From JADJPF01 sp964492845 (GTDB lineage Bacteria > Acidobacteriota > Blastocatellia > Chloracidobacteriales > JADJPF01), in the NCBI GenBank assembly GCA_964492845.1, contig CAZBMZ010000006.1, positions 124,001-188,000 on the forward strand: 64,000 nucleotides of DNA, in the 5' to 3' direction. Shown here piece after piece: positions 19,201-29,500 of the stretch; the stretch's first letter is position 1; the number at the start of each line of letters is the position of its first letter. The notes under the pieces are model-generated. The model saw only the letters and a list, made by a program, of their open reading frames with translations, made no database searches and was not told the origin of the DNA. The position numbers and the translations under genes were made by a program.

Positions 19201-20018
19201 CTAGTTTGCAAGTTGAAAAAGCTCGTCAGGAAAGCGATCTGCAACATTTATCACAAAATTGCTTAAATGAACTTTCAGAAAATATTGTTGAGCTAATTAA
19301 TAGTCCTGCTAGTGCAGAGTTAAACGAGTTATTAGAAAGTCAAAGTGATGTTGCTAGCGTTCAGCAATTGTTAGTTGAATCTAGGGATAAATTACTAGAT
19401 TTAGGTGCTGTAAATATGATGGCACTTGAAGAACTAGCTGAAGCAGAACAAAGACAAGCTTTTCTACAAGAACAATATAGAGATATTTTAGTGTCAATTG
19501 AGGCTACAGAAGCAGCTTTAAGGGAAATCAAAGTCCGTTCTCGTATTAAATTTCGTGAAGCATTCCAAAAAATTAATGCTAATTTTTCTGTTATGTTCCA
19601 AGAGCTTTTTGGAGGCGGACATGGCGAGATGTCATTAATTAATGAAGAAGATATTTTAGAAAGTGGCGTTGATATAAATGCACAACCTCCAGGCAAGAGA
19701 TTACAAAATATTTTATTGCTTTCTGGCGGGGAAAAGGCTATGACTGCTCTAGCACTAGTCTTAAGTATTTTTCAGTTTCGCCCTAGCCCTTTTTGTGTTC
19801 TTGATGAAGTAGACGCGCCACTTGATGACATTAACATTGGACGTTTTACAGAAAAAGTAAAACATATGAGTGATAATACTCAGTTTTTAGTAATTACTCA
19901 TAGTAAACGTACTATGGAAATGGCAGCCTCAATTTATGGTGTGACAATGCAATCGCCAGGTATTTCTAAATTGATTTCCGTTCGCTTGGACACAGAAGTT
20001 ATTGCTAAAAATGCTTAA
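16290..20018 (+). CDS. smc: Chromosome segregation ATPase SMC
   Basis: 1242-residue SMC ATPase that compacts and helps segregate the chromosome. Walker A is GPNGCGKS (32-39) and the ABC signature LSGGE lies at 1144-1148, followed by the Walker B segment FCVLDEVDAPLDD. Long heptad-rich coiled coils (about 200-540 and 720-1060) flank a hinge (about 555-700). A charged insertion of some 45 residues (about 94-137, with a KKVSKKKKN run) sits in the N-terminal head, so the protein is slightly longer than usual. scpA and scpB are not adjacent. The stop lies one base from that of the convergent metF-like gene. Confidence 0.97.
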   Translation: MLKLEKLEIRGFKSFAEVTEVHFHQGITAVVGPNGCGKSNILDAISWVLGEQSPKSLRGSKMEDVIFNGTAERKPLGLAEVTLTLMATQDISARDNETDDIEIKESNINIDNLLANNTLEVEAKKVSKKKKNLPTITKGEKVTVCRRLYRSGDSDYLMNGHICRLRDIQDFFAGTGLGGAQYAIIEQGHIGQILSSKPQDRRGLIEEAAGITKFKAKKHLAELKLEATKQNLSRLNDILAEIERQIAVLKKQASKARRYRKLREQIRLYWQYIFVNEYKRVNDNLNNIVAKLNYNQQAEQNLIIEFTKEETKGHVLQSEVNKCREVLEQIKEHHKELEIESQRTHSSINYQKEQEKEIKVRIINSEQERKNIGEKLVINQQEILKYKIDKEILSEQVNKLEKDLDNQEKNYRSQQKNLVELEKQLDSLQKQQLNEISKTERLKNLYEQLLDNQKRANWQKEQLNSELGKTEEQLANYEQEFNKLRKKLTQTEDKIETFLTDLEDVEDRLKLEKQTTLQAQKTLDEITRSIARSEDRLGSLKQLDEKQAYFSESVQKLLGDKKIQKQFNLVGTLADILAVKAENETIVEKVLTDVLQTILVKQSADAVNAIEWLSKQKGGQASFLVIENKVDSQEKITINIDDKRAKLLLNLLGLKSEYINLFQLTFPELTKAFVTDNLDIALELSTNNPEYLFFTVNGEKVRAGRLLTTNFNKVSSNVLQLKREIKELNDKLINLESDEITAKSKLDVQQEKVRRLEEEKAEIDSLLRTEEKTLAAQQVEVSQSAKELERTRQQIKAIKIKITENEQEIIKLAAKVIETIKELQEAEQYKVDIENNLAAKKAVINQVKPDVELANQKLTELKTETAAKQERYRAIKQTLEKLTTDNQELIQQNEKLKSDLTQLAKRGEELKSNLVLAEKVVNNLTKEIQITENNLAKAEEDLTNKNSLITQLETKIADLRNQISKHREVKASLQVEKARQESDLQHLSQNCLNELSENIVELINSPASAELNELLESQSDVASVQQLLVESRDKLLDLGAVNMMALEELAEAEQRQAFLQEQYRDILVSIEATEAALREIKVRSRIKFREAFQKINANFSVMFQELFGGGHGEMSLINEEDILESGVDINAQPPGKRLQNILLLSGGEKAMTALALVLSIFQFRPSPFCVLDEVDAPLDDINIGRFTEKVKHMSDNTQFLVITHSKRTMEMAASIYGVTMQSPGISKLISVRLDTEVIAKNA

Positions 20019-20019
20019 T

Positions 20020-21846
20020 TTATATCAACAGTTTTTCAATAATTTGAGTATCATCATTTATTAAAATATGTACTCCGGGGAAAAGTTCTTTTATTGCTAG
20101 TAATAATTCTTGGGTAATAGCAACACTTTCATTAAATAGTTCAGCTTTATTAGCATTACTTAATCTTTTGCGGAGTTTATCAGGAATTTTTGTTCCTGGA
20201 ACTTCATGATGAAGAAATTCTGCATGTCGAGCATCTCTAAGAGGCATTAGTCCAACTAGAATTGGTAAATTAAGATTTTTAGTCTTATCCGCAAAACGTT
20301 TTAGCAGGTCTAAATCAAATATTGGTTGGGTTTGGACAAAATCTACGCCACTATCAATTTTTTCTTTTAATTTATCTAATTCCACGTCTAGGTTAGGTGC
20401 AGCCGGGTTTACAGAAGCACCAATACGAAAGTTAGTTGGCCTTTGAATGTCTGTTCCAGCTAGGGTAAAACCTTGATTTAAACCGTGTAAAATTCTTACA
20501 AGACCAGCAGAGTTAACATCAAAAACAGAAGTTGCTGAAGGTAGTTCACCGACACTTGAAGGATCTCCGGTTAAAGCTAAAATCCAGCGAATACCAAGCG
20601 CGGCGGCTCCCATTAATTCAGATTGAATTGCTAAAAGGTTACGATCCCGACAACTAAAATGTAGAACTACTTCCATTCCAGTTTGAGCTTGTACTAAATG
20701 AGCAAAAGCAATAGAAGACATTCTTACTCTAGCTTTAGGATTATCTGTAATTTGTATAGCATCAACACCTAAGTTTATTAATTTTTCAACTAGTTCAATA
20801 TTTGATTTGTAATTAAGCCCTGCGGGAGCGTCTATTTCTGCTGTAACGATAAACTCTTTACCAAGTTTTTTTTCTAATTCATCTCTCATTTTAACTTGTG
20901 AACTAGTCACAGTTATTGGATCTGAGCTTAAAGTATGGCTGCTATGACGCGGTTTTTGACCTGTAACTACTTTAGACATTGCTTGAATATGTTCTGGCGT
21001 TGTACCACAACAACCGCCAATAATATTTGCGCCTGCTTCAACAAAAAGACGTGCATATTCTTGTAAATAATCTGGAGAGGTAAGATAAACCTGGCGATTT
21101 CCAATTAATTGAGGATGTCCCGCATTAGGTTGCACAGAAACACGTAAATTAGTAGTTTTTAGAAAATCTACTAGTAAATTATACATATGATGTGGGCCAA
21201 CGCTGCAATTTACACCCACTACATCAGCATCTGCGGCAGCAAGTGCTTCTAATGCTCGGCGAGGTTCATCACCAAATTTTGATAGCCCATCCTCAAGAAA
21301 TGTCATTTGGGCAACTATAGGACGGCGGGAATCTATGGTTCGTGCTGCTCTAACCGCTTCTAAAGCCTCTAACAGGCTAGGATGAGTTTCAATAACTAGT
21401 ATATCTACGCCTGCTTGATAAAGAATTTTAATTTGTTCTTGGTAAATCGCTCCAAGTTCTGATAGGGAAAGATTACCATAAGGTTTAACTAATGCTCCTA
21501 GTGGCCCAATAGCACCAGCAATAAAAATATTTTGTTTTCCACTACGCTTAACAGCTTCTTTAGCTATAGCAACACTAGTAGCGTTTATTTCCTGATGTTG
21601 GTTAGCTAGCCCAAAGCGTGCTAATTGGAGTCTGTTGGCTCGAAAAGTATTGGTTTCAATGATTCTTGCCCCTGCTTCAATATATTCTAGATGAAGTCTG
21701 ATAACATTTTCTGGATTAGATAAATTTTGTTCCATTGAGCTAGCAGGACTTAAACCCTGTTCTAACCAAACAGTTGATTTAGCTCCATCAGCTAGTAAAA
21801 CTTCTCTGTCAAGGCAAGAGAGAAAATCAGGCAGGTTTCTAACCAT
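20020..21846 (-). CDS. Homocysteine S-methyltransferase / methylenetetrahydrofolate reductase fusion
   Basis: 608 residues from the ATG at 21846 (an in-frame TTG at 21858 is less likely; GGGG sits six bases before the ATG). The N-terminal half (1-295) is a homocysteine S-methyltransferase barrel with the zinc cysteines Cys214 (GVNCS) and Cys279-Cys280 (GGCCGT). The C-terminal half (about 320-600) is a MetF-like flavin barrel (TAEIDAPAG, DAIQITDNP, FVQTQPIFD). This YitJ-type fusion couples reduction of methylene-THF to methionine synthesis. The 1-bp convergent gap to smc leaves no room for a separate terminator. Confidence 0.93.
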   Translation of the reverse strand: MVRNLPDFLSCLDREVLLADGAKSTVWLEQGLSPASSMEQNLSNPENVIRLHLEYIEAGARIIETNTFRANRLQLARFGLANQHQEINATSVAIAKEAVKRSGKQNIFIAGAIGPLGALVKPYGNLSLSELGAIYQEQIKILYQAGVDILVIETHPSLLEALEAVRAARTIDSRRPIVAQMTFLEDGLSKFGDEPRRALEALAAADADVVGVNCSVGPHHMYNLLVDFLKTTNLRVSVQPNAGHPQLIGNRQVYLTSPDYLQEYARLFVEAGANIIGGCCGTTPEHIQAMSKVVTGQKPRHSSHTLSSDPITVTSSQVKMRDELEKKLGKEFIVTAEIDAPAGLNYKSNIELVEKLINLGVDAIQITDNPKARVRMSSIAFAHLVQAQTGMEVVLHFSCRDRNLLAIQSELMGAAALGIRWILALTGDPSSVGELPSATSVFDVNSAGLVRILHGLNQGFTLAGTDIQRPTNFRIGASVNPAAPNLDVELDKLKEKIDSGVDFVQTQPIFDLDLLKRFADKTKNLNLPILVGLMPLRDARHAEFLHHEVPGTKIPDKLRKRLSNANKAELFNESVAITQELLLAIKELFPGVHILINDDTQIIEKLLI

Positions 21847-21976
21847 TATTAACCCCAATAATTAGCACAAATTTAGCCCCATTGTATTAATCTTGGCTAT
21901 TTGGTGCAAGCAAGTAAGGGAAGTTGGTTGTTAATAATGTTTTTTGTCTGATATTAAAACTAATAAACAACTAGCT

Positions 21977-22459
21977 TTAATCATCATCGTCTTCTTGAGC
22001 ATGTGAATATTTTTCTTTGTCTATCTTATTACCAAAAGTAGCAGATAAACCCTGGATAAGATCATTTTTTTCTTGATTTGATAAATCTGCTTTAGGATGT
22101 GTTAGCAAATAAGTGCTAAGTGGCATTTCGCCAGATTGAATTTCTTCTGCTGCTTCATGACCTTCATTTTCAGATTTTCTTCCCCATTCAGAAACATTAA
22201 ATTTAGCTCGTCCTTCTTCAACATCTTTTTGTACTAACCAAGAAACAGGAGCAATATTACTATACCAAGGCCAAGATGTTTGATTACTATGACAATCTGC
22301 ACAAGCACGAGAGAAAAGATCTTTAGTTGTTGTGCTATTCCAATTAGGTTCACCTGTAATTGGTGGATTAGAATGATTATGACCATAAGGGACAAATTGA
22401 ATTGCTAGAAAAACTATAAATATAGTTGCTACAGTAAAAACAATTAATTTCTTTTTCAT
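21977..22459 (-). CDS. Haem-binding domain protein, membrane-anchored c-type
   Basis: 160 residues. An N-terminal signal-anchor (about 4-22) is followed by the c-type haem attachment motif CADCH (Cys53, Cys56, His57) in a Haem_bd-type domain (FSRACADCHSNQTSWPWYSN, PVSWLV, GEMPLSTYLLTHPKA). It is probably a periplasmic electron-transfer or sensing cytochrome. Mono-cistronic by context. No partner oxidoreductase is adjacent. Confidence 0.88.
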   Translation of the reverse strand: MKKKLIVFTVATIFIVFLAIQFVPYGHNHSNPPITGEPNWNSTTTKDLFSRACADCHSNQTSWPWYSNIAPVSWLVQKDVEEGRAKFNVSEWGRKSENEGHEAAEEIQSGEMPLSTYLLTHPKADLSNQEKNDLIQGLSATFGNKIDKEKYSHAQEDDDD

Positions 22460-22709
22460 ATACTTTTACCTTAACAAACACTTTTATTTGCTGTCTTAAT
22501 AATATAGAAGGCAAAGTTTGTGCCAGTAAATTGTTGGTAAAGTAGCTTATGAATTAATGGAATTTTTGAGAATGGGATGAGAATTTTTTCATATTTGATA
22601 ATAAAAAAGTGAAATTTGACCAATTTTAACGCTTGCATCTCACTCAACAATTGACCAAAAAGGTCTTTATGGTTAAATTAAGCACTATAAATATTTAGGG
22701 AGATTTTTA

Positions 22710-24005
22710 ATGTCAAAAGAAAATGTTTTAGTGTTACCTGCAATGGCTCAATTTTCCCTCACAGAACGCGGAATGGAAATAGTTAATGAAGGCGATATTG
22801 TTTTACATGCTAAATTTGCTGGCGGAGTAATAAGGTCATTAAATGGGGATGTGCATGTTTTTTCTACTGAGGGAGAAAAACAAAATCTGACTAGTGTAGA
22901 AGCTCCTAATGGAAAGGTTAAAATTGTAGGTGAAGATTTTGACATAATGGAAATTCGCGCTAAGGAAGTCTTTGCTGATATTAAATCTTTATCAAGTAGA
23001 GTCATTCGTGTTGATGAAGAAATAACAATTAACCGGGGACGTGTTCAAGCTAATGCGATGTCTGCAAACGTCTTAAATTTTTCTGGGACAGAATTTAACG
23101 GCCAACATATTGGAATAAAGGAAACAGCTAGTTTTAGTTGTGAATCAATGCAAGTGCAAGTAATTACGGGGTCAAAAATTGATTTTCAGCTACGTAATAC
23201 GTTAAAAATTAGTAAACTTACTGCACATACAGAAGTTTCTTTATCAGCAAAATCAATAGATATTGATTATCTTTCAACTAAAAACTTAAAGGTAGATCCA
23301 AAGACGCAAGGCGTAATTATTTGTCTTGACGGGCCAGCACCTGCTGAACCAAATAGCTTAGTTGGGTTGCTTTCACCAGCTATTTTTTTAGAAAAGATTC
23401 CTTCATTAACTGGACTAATTCGAGAACTTCAACCTGCGCCACAACAGGAAAAATTGCTTAGTAGTACTGTAGAAGATAAGAAGCAAGTTAGTATCAATGA
23501 AGTAGAAATAGTAGAAAGTAAGAATAACACAGAAAATATACAAAAAAGTGCTTTCTTAGAAAGACCACCAGAATTTTATCGTACTTCAGCAGAAATTCCG
23601 ATTCCTTATCGGGAATTAGCCGCTAAACAAAAAATCATAGAAACAGCAAAAAATGAAGTTGAAATACTAGAAGAAACACCAACTTTTGAGCCAGATTTGT
23701 CTCCATCAGGGCCAATTTTTGAACCAGATTTAGCACCTTCAACACCTCTTTTTGAGCCTCCCGGAATTATCGAACCGTTTTTTGAGCCAAATAAAGTAGA
23801 AAGTAAACTATCAGAAAATGAGCCAGAAAAAGTCTCTTTTTATATCAAAGATGTAACAATTTTACCAGGAGAATTATCACCTTTAGAACTTCCTCCATTA
23901 GTTGCTGTAACAGATGATCCAACAAATAGTGATACTAATCCATTAAATTTAACTACAGATGGAATAATAGATTTAGGGCTAGATACTTCCAGCACCGATA
24001 AATAA
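22710..24005 (+). CDS. Bactofilin-like beta-rich protein with FEP repeats
   Basis: 431 residues, no signal peptide. The first 210 or so residues are short alternating beta segments (GDIVLHAKFAGGVIRSL, GKVKIVGEDFDIMEIRAKEV) suggesting a polymer-forming beta-helix like bactofilin, though the family match is inferred by pattern only. The C-terminal half is acidic and disordered, with a repeated FEPDL/FEPP motif near 325-365. A secreted-protein gene follows after 4 bases in the same operon. A cytoskeletal or envelope scaffold is one possibility. Confidence 0.55.
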   Translation: MSKENVLVLPAMAQFSLTERGMEIVNEGDIVLHAKFAGGVIRSLNGDVHVFSTEGEKQNLTSVEAPNGKVKIVGEDFDIMEIRAKEVFADIKSLSSRVIRVDEEITINRGRVQANAMSANVLNFSGTEFNGQHIGIKETASFSCESMQVQVITGSKIDFQLRNTLKISKLTAHTEVSLSAKSIDIDYLSTKNLKVDPKTQGVIICLDGPAPAEPNSLVGLLSPAIFLEKIPSLTGLIRELQPAPQQEKLLSSTVEDKKQVSINEVEIVESKNNTENIQKSAFLERPPEFYRTSAEIPIPYRELAAKQKIIETAKNEVEILEETPTFEPDLSPSGPIFEPDLAPSTPLFEPPGIIEPFFEPNKVESKLSENEPEKVSFYIKDVTILPGELSPLELPPLVAVTDDPTNSDTNPLNLTTDGIIDLGLDTSSTDK

Positions 24006-24009
24006 TCAT

Positions 24010-24555
24010 ATGAGATTAGTATTAATTTTGTTGATAGCTTTATTGTGTTTTGTCCAAGTGCCAAAAACGTATGGACAAGCTAAAAATAGCAAACCTTTTG
24101 CAGCAATTGACAGAGAAATAGCAAAAAAAGGTTATTTAGATAGCCATGAACCTTTCCCTACATTATTTGATAAAGAGCGTAGAAAATTAGGAAAAACCTT
24201 TCAAAAAGAATTATTAAAATACTTAAAAAATGATGCAGAAAAACATTATTGGATATCAATTTTTTTAGAGGCTCCGAGTTTACAAAAACAAAGTAAACCT
24301 CTACCTTTGCTATCTTTGCTTATTAAACAACAAGCTCTAGCTTTGTGTGCTGGAAAAAGTGATCCAGATAGCCTATCAAACACAGTTAGTTTAGCTGTTA
24401 CGGCTGCTGTTTTATGTAAAAAACTTAACTTAAATTATTTAGCTATTTTTTATAAAAAACAAGCTGAAGAATTAATGAAAGAAAACCAAGATTTAAGATA
24501 TTCTTTTCCTGCAATGGAGGACTTTGAACATAAATTATATGAGTCAATTAAATAG
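24010..24555 (+). CDS. Secreted protein of unknown function
   Basis: 181 residues with a clear signal peptide (MRLVLILLIALLCFVQVPKT, cleavage near YGQA). The mature part is helical and Lys/Leu-rich with no recognised domain. The start lies 4 bases after the stop of the bactofilin-like gene, so the two form an operon. Confidence 0.65.
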   Translation: MRLVLILLIALLCFVQVPKTYGQAKNSKPFAAIDREIAKKGYLDSHEPFPTLFDKERRKLGKTFQKELLKYLKNDAEKHYWISIFLEAPSLQKQSKPLPLLSLLIKQQALALCAGKSDPDSLSNTVSLAVTAAVLCKKLNLNYLAIFYKKQAEELMKENQDLRYSFPAMEDFEHKLYESIK

Positions 24556-24995
24556 CACTCCACTAAATCGAGAGCAAAAATAAAAATCAACTATTTATAG
24601 GTTGTTCATTCTCCATAAAATTTTTAGCTTTTTTTACATCGTCCATTTCTAGTCAAACTCCCGGATTAATAGTGATTTTAATACACAAAGCAGTTGATTA
24701 ACTTATCGCATTTTTGCTATCTTATATATAGCTAGTGTGTAAATAGTAGTAAGTTTATCATATGCCCTAATCAACAATGCCTTATTAATAAAAATAGTCC
24801 TACTTACTGCACAATTGTTATTTTAAATACTTTCAGTTTAGAAATTTACTTACACAATATTGTTTCGTTTTAATAATCGTAAATATACTTTACTAGATTA
24901 GTTAAGGCTAGCCTCACTATTTCTCTACATATTATATAGTTAGTTGCATTACTTATTATTCTACTTAATATTATTAAAAAAGGTAAGGTGAGAGT
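24556..24995. other. 440-bp AT-rich intergenic region with candidate promoter
   Basis: No supported gene. TTGATT (24694-24699) and TATCTT (24718-24723) are spaced by 18 bp and could be a sigma-70 promoter, with a long leader to the receiver gene at 24996. GGTAAGGTGAGAG directly before 24996 is that gene's ribosome-binding region. Confidence 0.4.
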
Positions 24996-25397
24996 ATGTC
25001 TATTATTCTAATTATAGAAGATGATCAAACTATTTGTGAGTTATACTCCACAGTATTAAAAGAACATGTAATTTTACAAGCCACTAATACTAATGATGCA
25101 ATAGAAGCTGCCATTGAACACCAACCTGATTTGATTCTTACAGATTTGCGCGTGCCTGATATTAATGGTTTTTTTCCTAAACAAAACCATACTTTTGAAT
25201 TCCTAAAAACCCTTCGCAAAGCCGATAGTAAAGCAAAGATTATCGTTTGTTCTGGCTTGTGCTATGACCAACAAATACAAAACTCTGTTTTAGTTGCTGG
25301 GGCTGATTTCTCTCTACCTAAAAATGGCTCTATTAAAGCTCTTAAAAAAGCTGTTGATCATGCTCTTATTACTTATACAGCCTCTAACATTTCATAA
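24996..25397 (+). CDS. Stand-alone response regulator receiver
   Basis: 133 residues, a single receiver domain without an output domain. The acidic pair is Asp9-Asp10 (IIEDD), the phospho-acceptor Asp50 (LILTDLRVPD), the switch Ser86 (IVCSG) and the conserved Lys109 (SLPKN), so phosphorylation looks possible. An insertion of roughly ten residues follows the acceptor loop (NGFFPKQNHTFEF). No histidine kinase is adjacent. It lies 39 bases before the possible V4R-like gene and may form a sensory module with it. Confidence 0.88.
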   Translation: MSIILIIEDDQTICELYSTVLKEHVILQATNTNDAIEAAIEHQPDLILTDLRVPDINGFFPKQNHTFEFLKTLRKADSKAKIIVCSGLCYDQQIQNSVLVAGADFSLPKNGSIKALKKAVDHALITYTASNIS

Positions 25398-25436
25398 CAA
25401 AATACAGTTAATTATTGATAGGGTAATAGAATAAAA

Positions 25437-26042
25437 ATGAATCAAACTGTTGTCTCCAAACAAGATGCAGGTTTAGTAAAAGGAAATGTTTTGTTAAGCT
25501 TGTTGACTTATATATTTAAAGAACTAAACCAACAACAAAAAGAAAAATTTATTTCTCAAATTAGTTCAGAATACAAAGACAAAATTATTAATAATAATAT
25601 TCTTCCCACTCATAAAGTTTCTGTATCTACATTAAATGAGTTAACCATAACGGCTGCTACTATTAAAGGGAAACCTATAAGGCTTTTTGCTAGAGATGCA
25701 GGAAGATTTAGTGCTGAAGTAGGAATGAAAAGTACTTATAATATTTACTCAAAAATACGTACTCCTAATGTACAGTTAGCAAAAGCTTCTGTAATTTGGT
25801 CTAATTTATATGATAAGGGTCAAATGCAGACTCTTAGGATAGATAAAGAAAAATCTATTGTCAAACTGACAGATATACCAACTCAACCCGTAATGTGTGA
25901 TCGTATTTATGGTTGGTTAGAAAGAACTAATCAATTAAATGGCTTAGAAAATGTCAAAGTATTTCACACTAAATGTTTTTCTCTTGAACATTCTCATTGT
26001 GAATGGGAAATCTCTTGGCACAAATCATTAAAAGTTAAATAA
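25437..26042 (+). CDS. Possible V4R/HNOB-fold sensor protein
   Basis: 201 residues, cytoplasmic. The helical N-terminus (VKGNVLLSLLTYIFKEL) and the closing segment with Cys, His and aromatic residues (TKCFSLEHSHCEWEISW) resemble the end of V4R or haem-NO-binding domains, where a Cys-rich tail binds ligand. The match is by pattern only, and the TIGR02265 family is an alternative. It sits after a stand-alone receiver, which fits a signalling role. Confidence 0.4.
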   Translation: MNQTVVSKQDAGLVKGNVLLSLLTYIFKELNQQQKEKFISQISSEYKDKIINNNILPTHKVSVSTLNELTITAATIKGKPIRLFARDAGRFSAEVGMKSTYNIYSKIRTPNVQLAKASVIWSNLYDKGQMQTLRIDKEKSIVKLTDIPTQPVMCDRIYGWLERTNQLNGLENVKVFHTKCFSLEHSHCEWEISWHKSLKVK

Positions 26043-26142
26043 AGCATTTATAGTAATAATTCTACGTTACTATAATTACAATATTTAGCTTACCTATTTT
26101 ACTAATCAAAAGGAATTTATAATCTGCAAAAACACTAATATT

Positions 26143-26445
26143 ATGTTTCAAAATACTCAAAAAAATGTTGCTTACACTTCAGCAAAACAAGTTATTTTAT
26201 TACTTGAACAAGCTTTAGCTAAAAAGGATTTTCAAAGACTAAAACTCTTGAGTCAAGAAATGTATCTTGGCAATAACAGTAATTTTAGATTGCTCAACAT
26301 TTTTGGAAAAATGATTGAACATACAATAATAGATCAAGATATTTTTATTATTGAGTCTTTATTAGTGTCTTGCAGGCTATACGTTGATAGTACTACAAAG
26401 CTTTTTATTAACAATATAACTACTATACATAAACCATATGTATAG
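26143..26445 (+). CDS. Small helical protein of unknown function
   Basis: 100 residues, predicted all-helical (AKQVILLLEQALAKKDFQRL), no signal peptide and no family recognised. It follows the possible V4R-like gene by about 100 bases on the same strand and precedes the TonB-dependent receptor. It has a convincing ATG and normal codon use, but the ribosome-binding site is weak. Confidence 0.45.
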   Translation: MFQNTQKNVAYTSAKQVILLLEQALAKKDFQRLKLLSQEMYLGNNSNFRLLNIFGKMIEHTIIDQDIFIIESLLVSCRLYVDSTTKLFINNITTIHKPYV

Positions 26446-26525
26446 ATACGATAATTTAGCCCTCCTAATATGTAATTTTCAAAAGACAAGTTAAAAATTT
26501 ATGAATATATAGATTGGAGACATTA

Positions 26526-29500
26526 ATGCAGCACAATGATAAACAACTTAAATTTGTTTTGTTAACATTGCTCTTATACTTTTTTTTATTAGGTAATCCT
26601 CAACCTATTTTAGCTCAAAGTGGAGCAACCACTTCTAATGCCAACGGTGTTGTTACAGATGAAGAAGGTAGAGTCATAGTTAATGCTTCTGTAACAGCCG
26701 TAAACTTACAAACAAATCAAACAAGAGAAATTCAAACAAATGAAAAAGGTTTGTTTTTACTAAATGAACTTCCACCTGGAAATTATGAAATTTCCGCTTA
26801 TGCCGAAGGTTTTGCTAAGATTTCAAGAAAATTCAATTTAACATTGGGAACAACTAGTTATTATAATTTTATTTTAACGGTAGAAGCAAAAGAACAGGAA
26901 ATAATAGAAGTTATTGCAAACAATATTCTGGATGAAAGTAGAACAGCAAGTAGTTCAAATAATGATCGTGGTAGAATAGATTCGCTACCAATTAATAGAA
27001 GGAATTTTTTAGATTTTTCTTTAACTTCTCCTAGAGTTACGCCTGATAGAACACCTCAACAAGGTGTTGCTGCTACTTCTGGACTATCATTTAATGGCTT
27101 ACCTGCTCGTAATAACTCAATTACTATTGATGGATTAGATAATAATGATGCGGCGCCTGGAGGAGTGCGTTCAACATTTAGTCAGGAAGCTGTACAGGAA
27201 TTTCAAGTTGTTTCTGATAGCTATTCTGCTGAATTTGGCAAGGCTTTGGGAGGAGTCATTAATATTATTACTCGTGGTGGTAGTAATGAACTACATAGTT
27301 CGTTATTTTTTCTTAATCGTAATGAAACCATCGCTGCCCGCAATGCTTTTTCACTCATTAAACCTGAGTTTAAACAGTATCAATTTGGTGCAACTTTGGG
27401 AGGAGCAATTAAGAAAAACCAAGCTTTCTATTTCCTTTCTTTTGAACGTTTATCTGTAAAACAAAATAGTGTAGTAACTATTACAGATGATACTGTAAAG
27501 TCGATTAACAGCCAGGGTTTTTCTATTCGTAATGGCCCTATAGCTTTTGGTATTGGTACTTCTACCTTTTTGGCAAGAACAGATTTCCAAATAGCTCCCA
27601 ATGATAGGCTTTTTGTTAGATATAATTATGGACGTACATTCAATGGTGCTGGTGAACCTTTTGGAGATTTAATAGGTGGTTCACGAGTAGCAGACACTAA
27701 TGCTGGTCGATTGTCTTTAGATGATAACTCTATAGCTGTCAATAATAGCTATGTCAGCCCTAGCTCAAATCTAGTCAATGAAACACGGTTTCTTTATAGT
27801 CGTAGAAACCAAACAATCGTACCTATTGACCCTAATGGCCCACAAGTTAACATTGTGGCTCCAGAAGGTTTAATAGTTTTTGGTGCAGGTACACTACTTC
27901 CACAACCTAGAATACAAAATATTTATCAAATAATTAATAATGTTAGCCTTAGCCGAGGTTCTCAACAAATTAAGTTTGGTGTAGACTATACTAGAGATGG
28001 CGTAGCATCTGGCTTTGTTCCTATATTTAGAGGCGGCTTTGCTTTTTTTCAACCCTTAGATTTAAGCCCACTTGGTGGCCCTGCATTTAGCGGATTACAA
28101 GCATTTGATCCTTCACTAAGAACACCACAACAAAAAGCTTTTCTAATGGGGTTATCTCAAGCTCTACCAGGAATGATACCTGGGTTTCCTCGATTGGATT
28201 TAGCCAACTCTGGCTTACCTGCTGCATTTATTCAAGGGTTTACTCGTACCACAGGCGGAACTACTGATATTGCTAGAAATACTTTTTCTGCCTTTTTTCA
28301 AGATGATATAAAAATAAACCCTAACTTTTTGTTAAAACTCGGAGTACGTTATGATATCAGTCGTGTAGATGTATTAGGTAATAATAACGGCAATGTTGCT
28401 CCGCGTGTAGCCTTTTCTTATCAGCCTAGTCGATTGCTTAAAATGCGAATTCATGGCGGGTATGGTTTATTTTTTGCTGCTACTATTTATGGGCCTGCTC
28501 TTGTTGGTAATGAAGGAGAACAAGGTGCTTTACAAATATTATCCTTACAATTTCCTTTATCAATCCCTTTATATAATTCACCAAACAGGCGATTACCCAT
28601 TGGAGAAACCTTACCACCTGGTGTTAGCTTAATTCCCCAACTTAGCTTAGGTTTTATCAATCAACCTAACCCACGTGCTAGTTATACACAACAAGCAAAT
28701 TTAGGAGTAGACTACCTAATAGATAGTAATACAGTGCTTTCTGTAAGCTATGCTTTTGTTAGAGGGCTAAAAATCTTATCCCAACGCAATATAAACCCTA
28801 TTGTTAGACCAATTGTTGGAGATCCTACAGGAAGTGCATTGACAGGAAGAATTGATACAACAAAAGGGGATATTTTGGAATTTACTAATGCTTATGATAG
28901 TTACTACAACTCGTTTAGCGTTTCATTCAATCGTCGTTTAAGTAAACGATTTGGTTTTTTAAGTAGCTATACTTTTGCAAAATCAATAGATAATTTTATT
29001 GATATTCGTAATGAATTACAACAATCTGTAGATCCTACAAACCCAAGAGGCGAAAGAGGCTTATCATTACAAGATGTTCGTAGCAGATTTATTTTTTCTG
29101 GTGTTTGGGAATTGTCCTATACAAAAAATCCGTTTTTAAGAGATTTTCAATTATCTAGCATAGTTAATTTAGAATCTGGCCGCGCCTATAACTTATTGGC
29201 TGGTGTAGATTTAAACTTAAATGGAGACAACCCCCCAGGTGATAGACCTTTGGTAGGTTCTACTAGCATTGCTCGTAACAGCGGTTTAACTCCAGGTTTT
29301 GCTAATGTTGACTTAAGGCTATCTCGTAGTATTACTGTTAATGAAAAATATCGCTTACAATTTCAAATAGAAGCTTTTAACCTATTTAATCGAACCAATA
29401 TTAGTGATGTTAATCCTATTTTCCCTCCTGATGCTAATGGTAATTTTAATTTACCTGCTAAAGATGGAAATAGATTTATTGCTCCACGTGATCGCTTTCG

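Noticed and set aside
26514..26525. TTG start for the TonB-dependent receptor
   Set aside because: The TTG overlaps the GGAG Shine-Dalgarno of the ATG at 26526, which yields a standard signal peptide.
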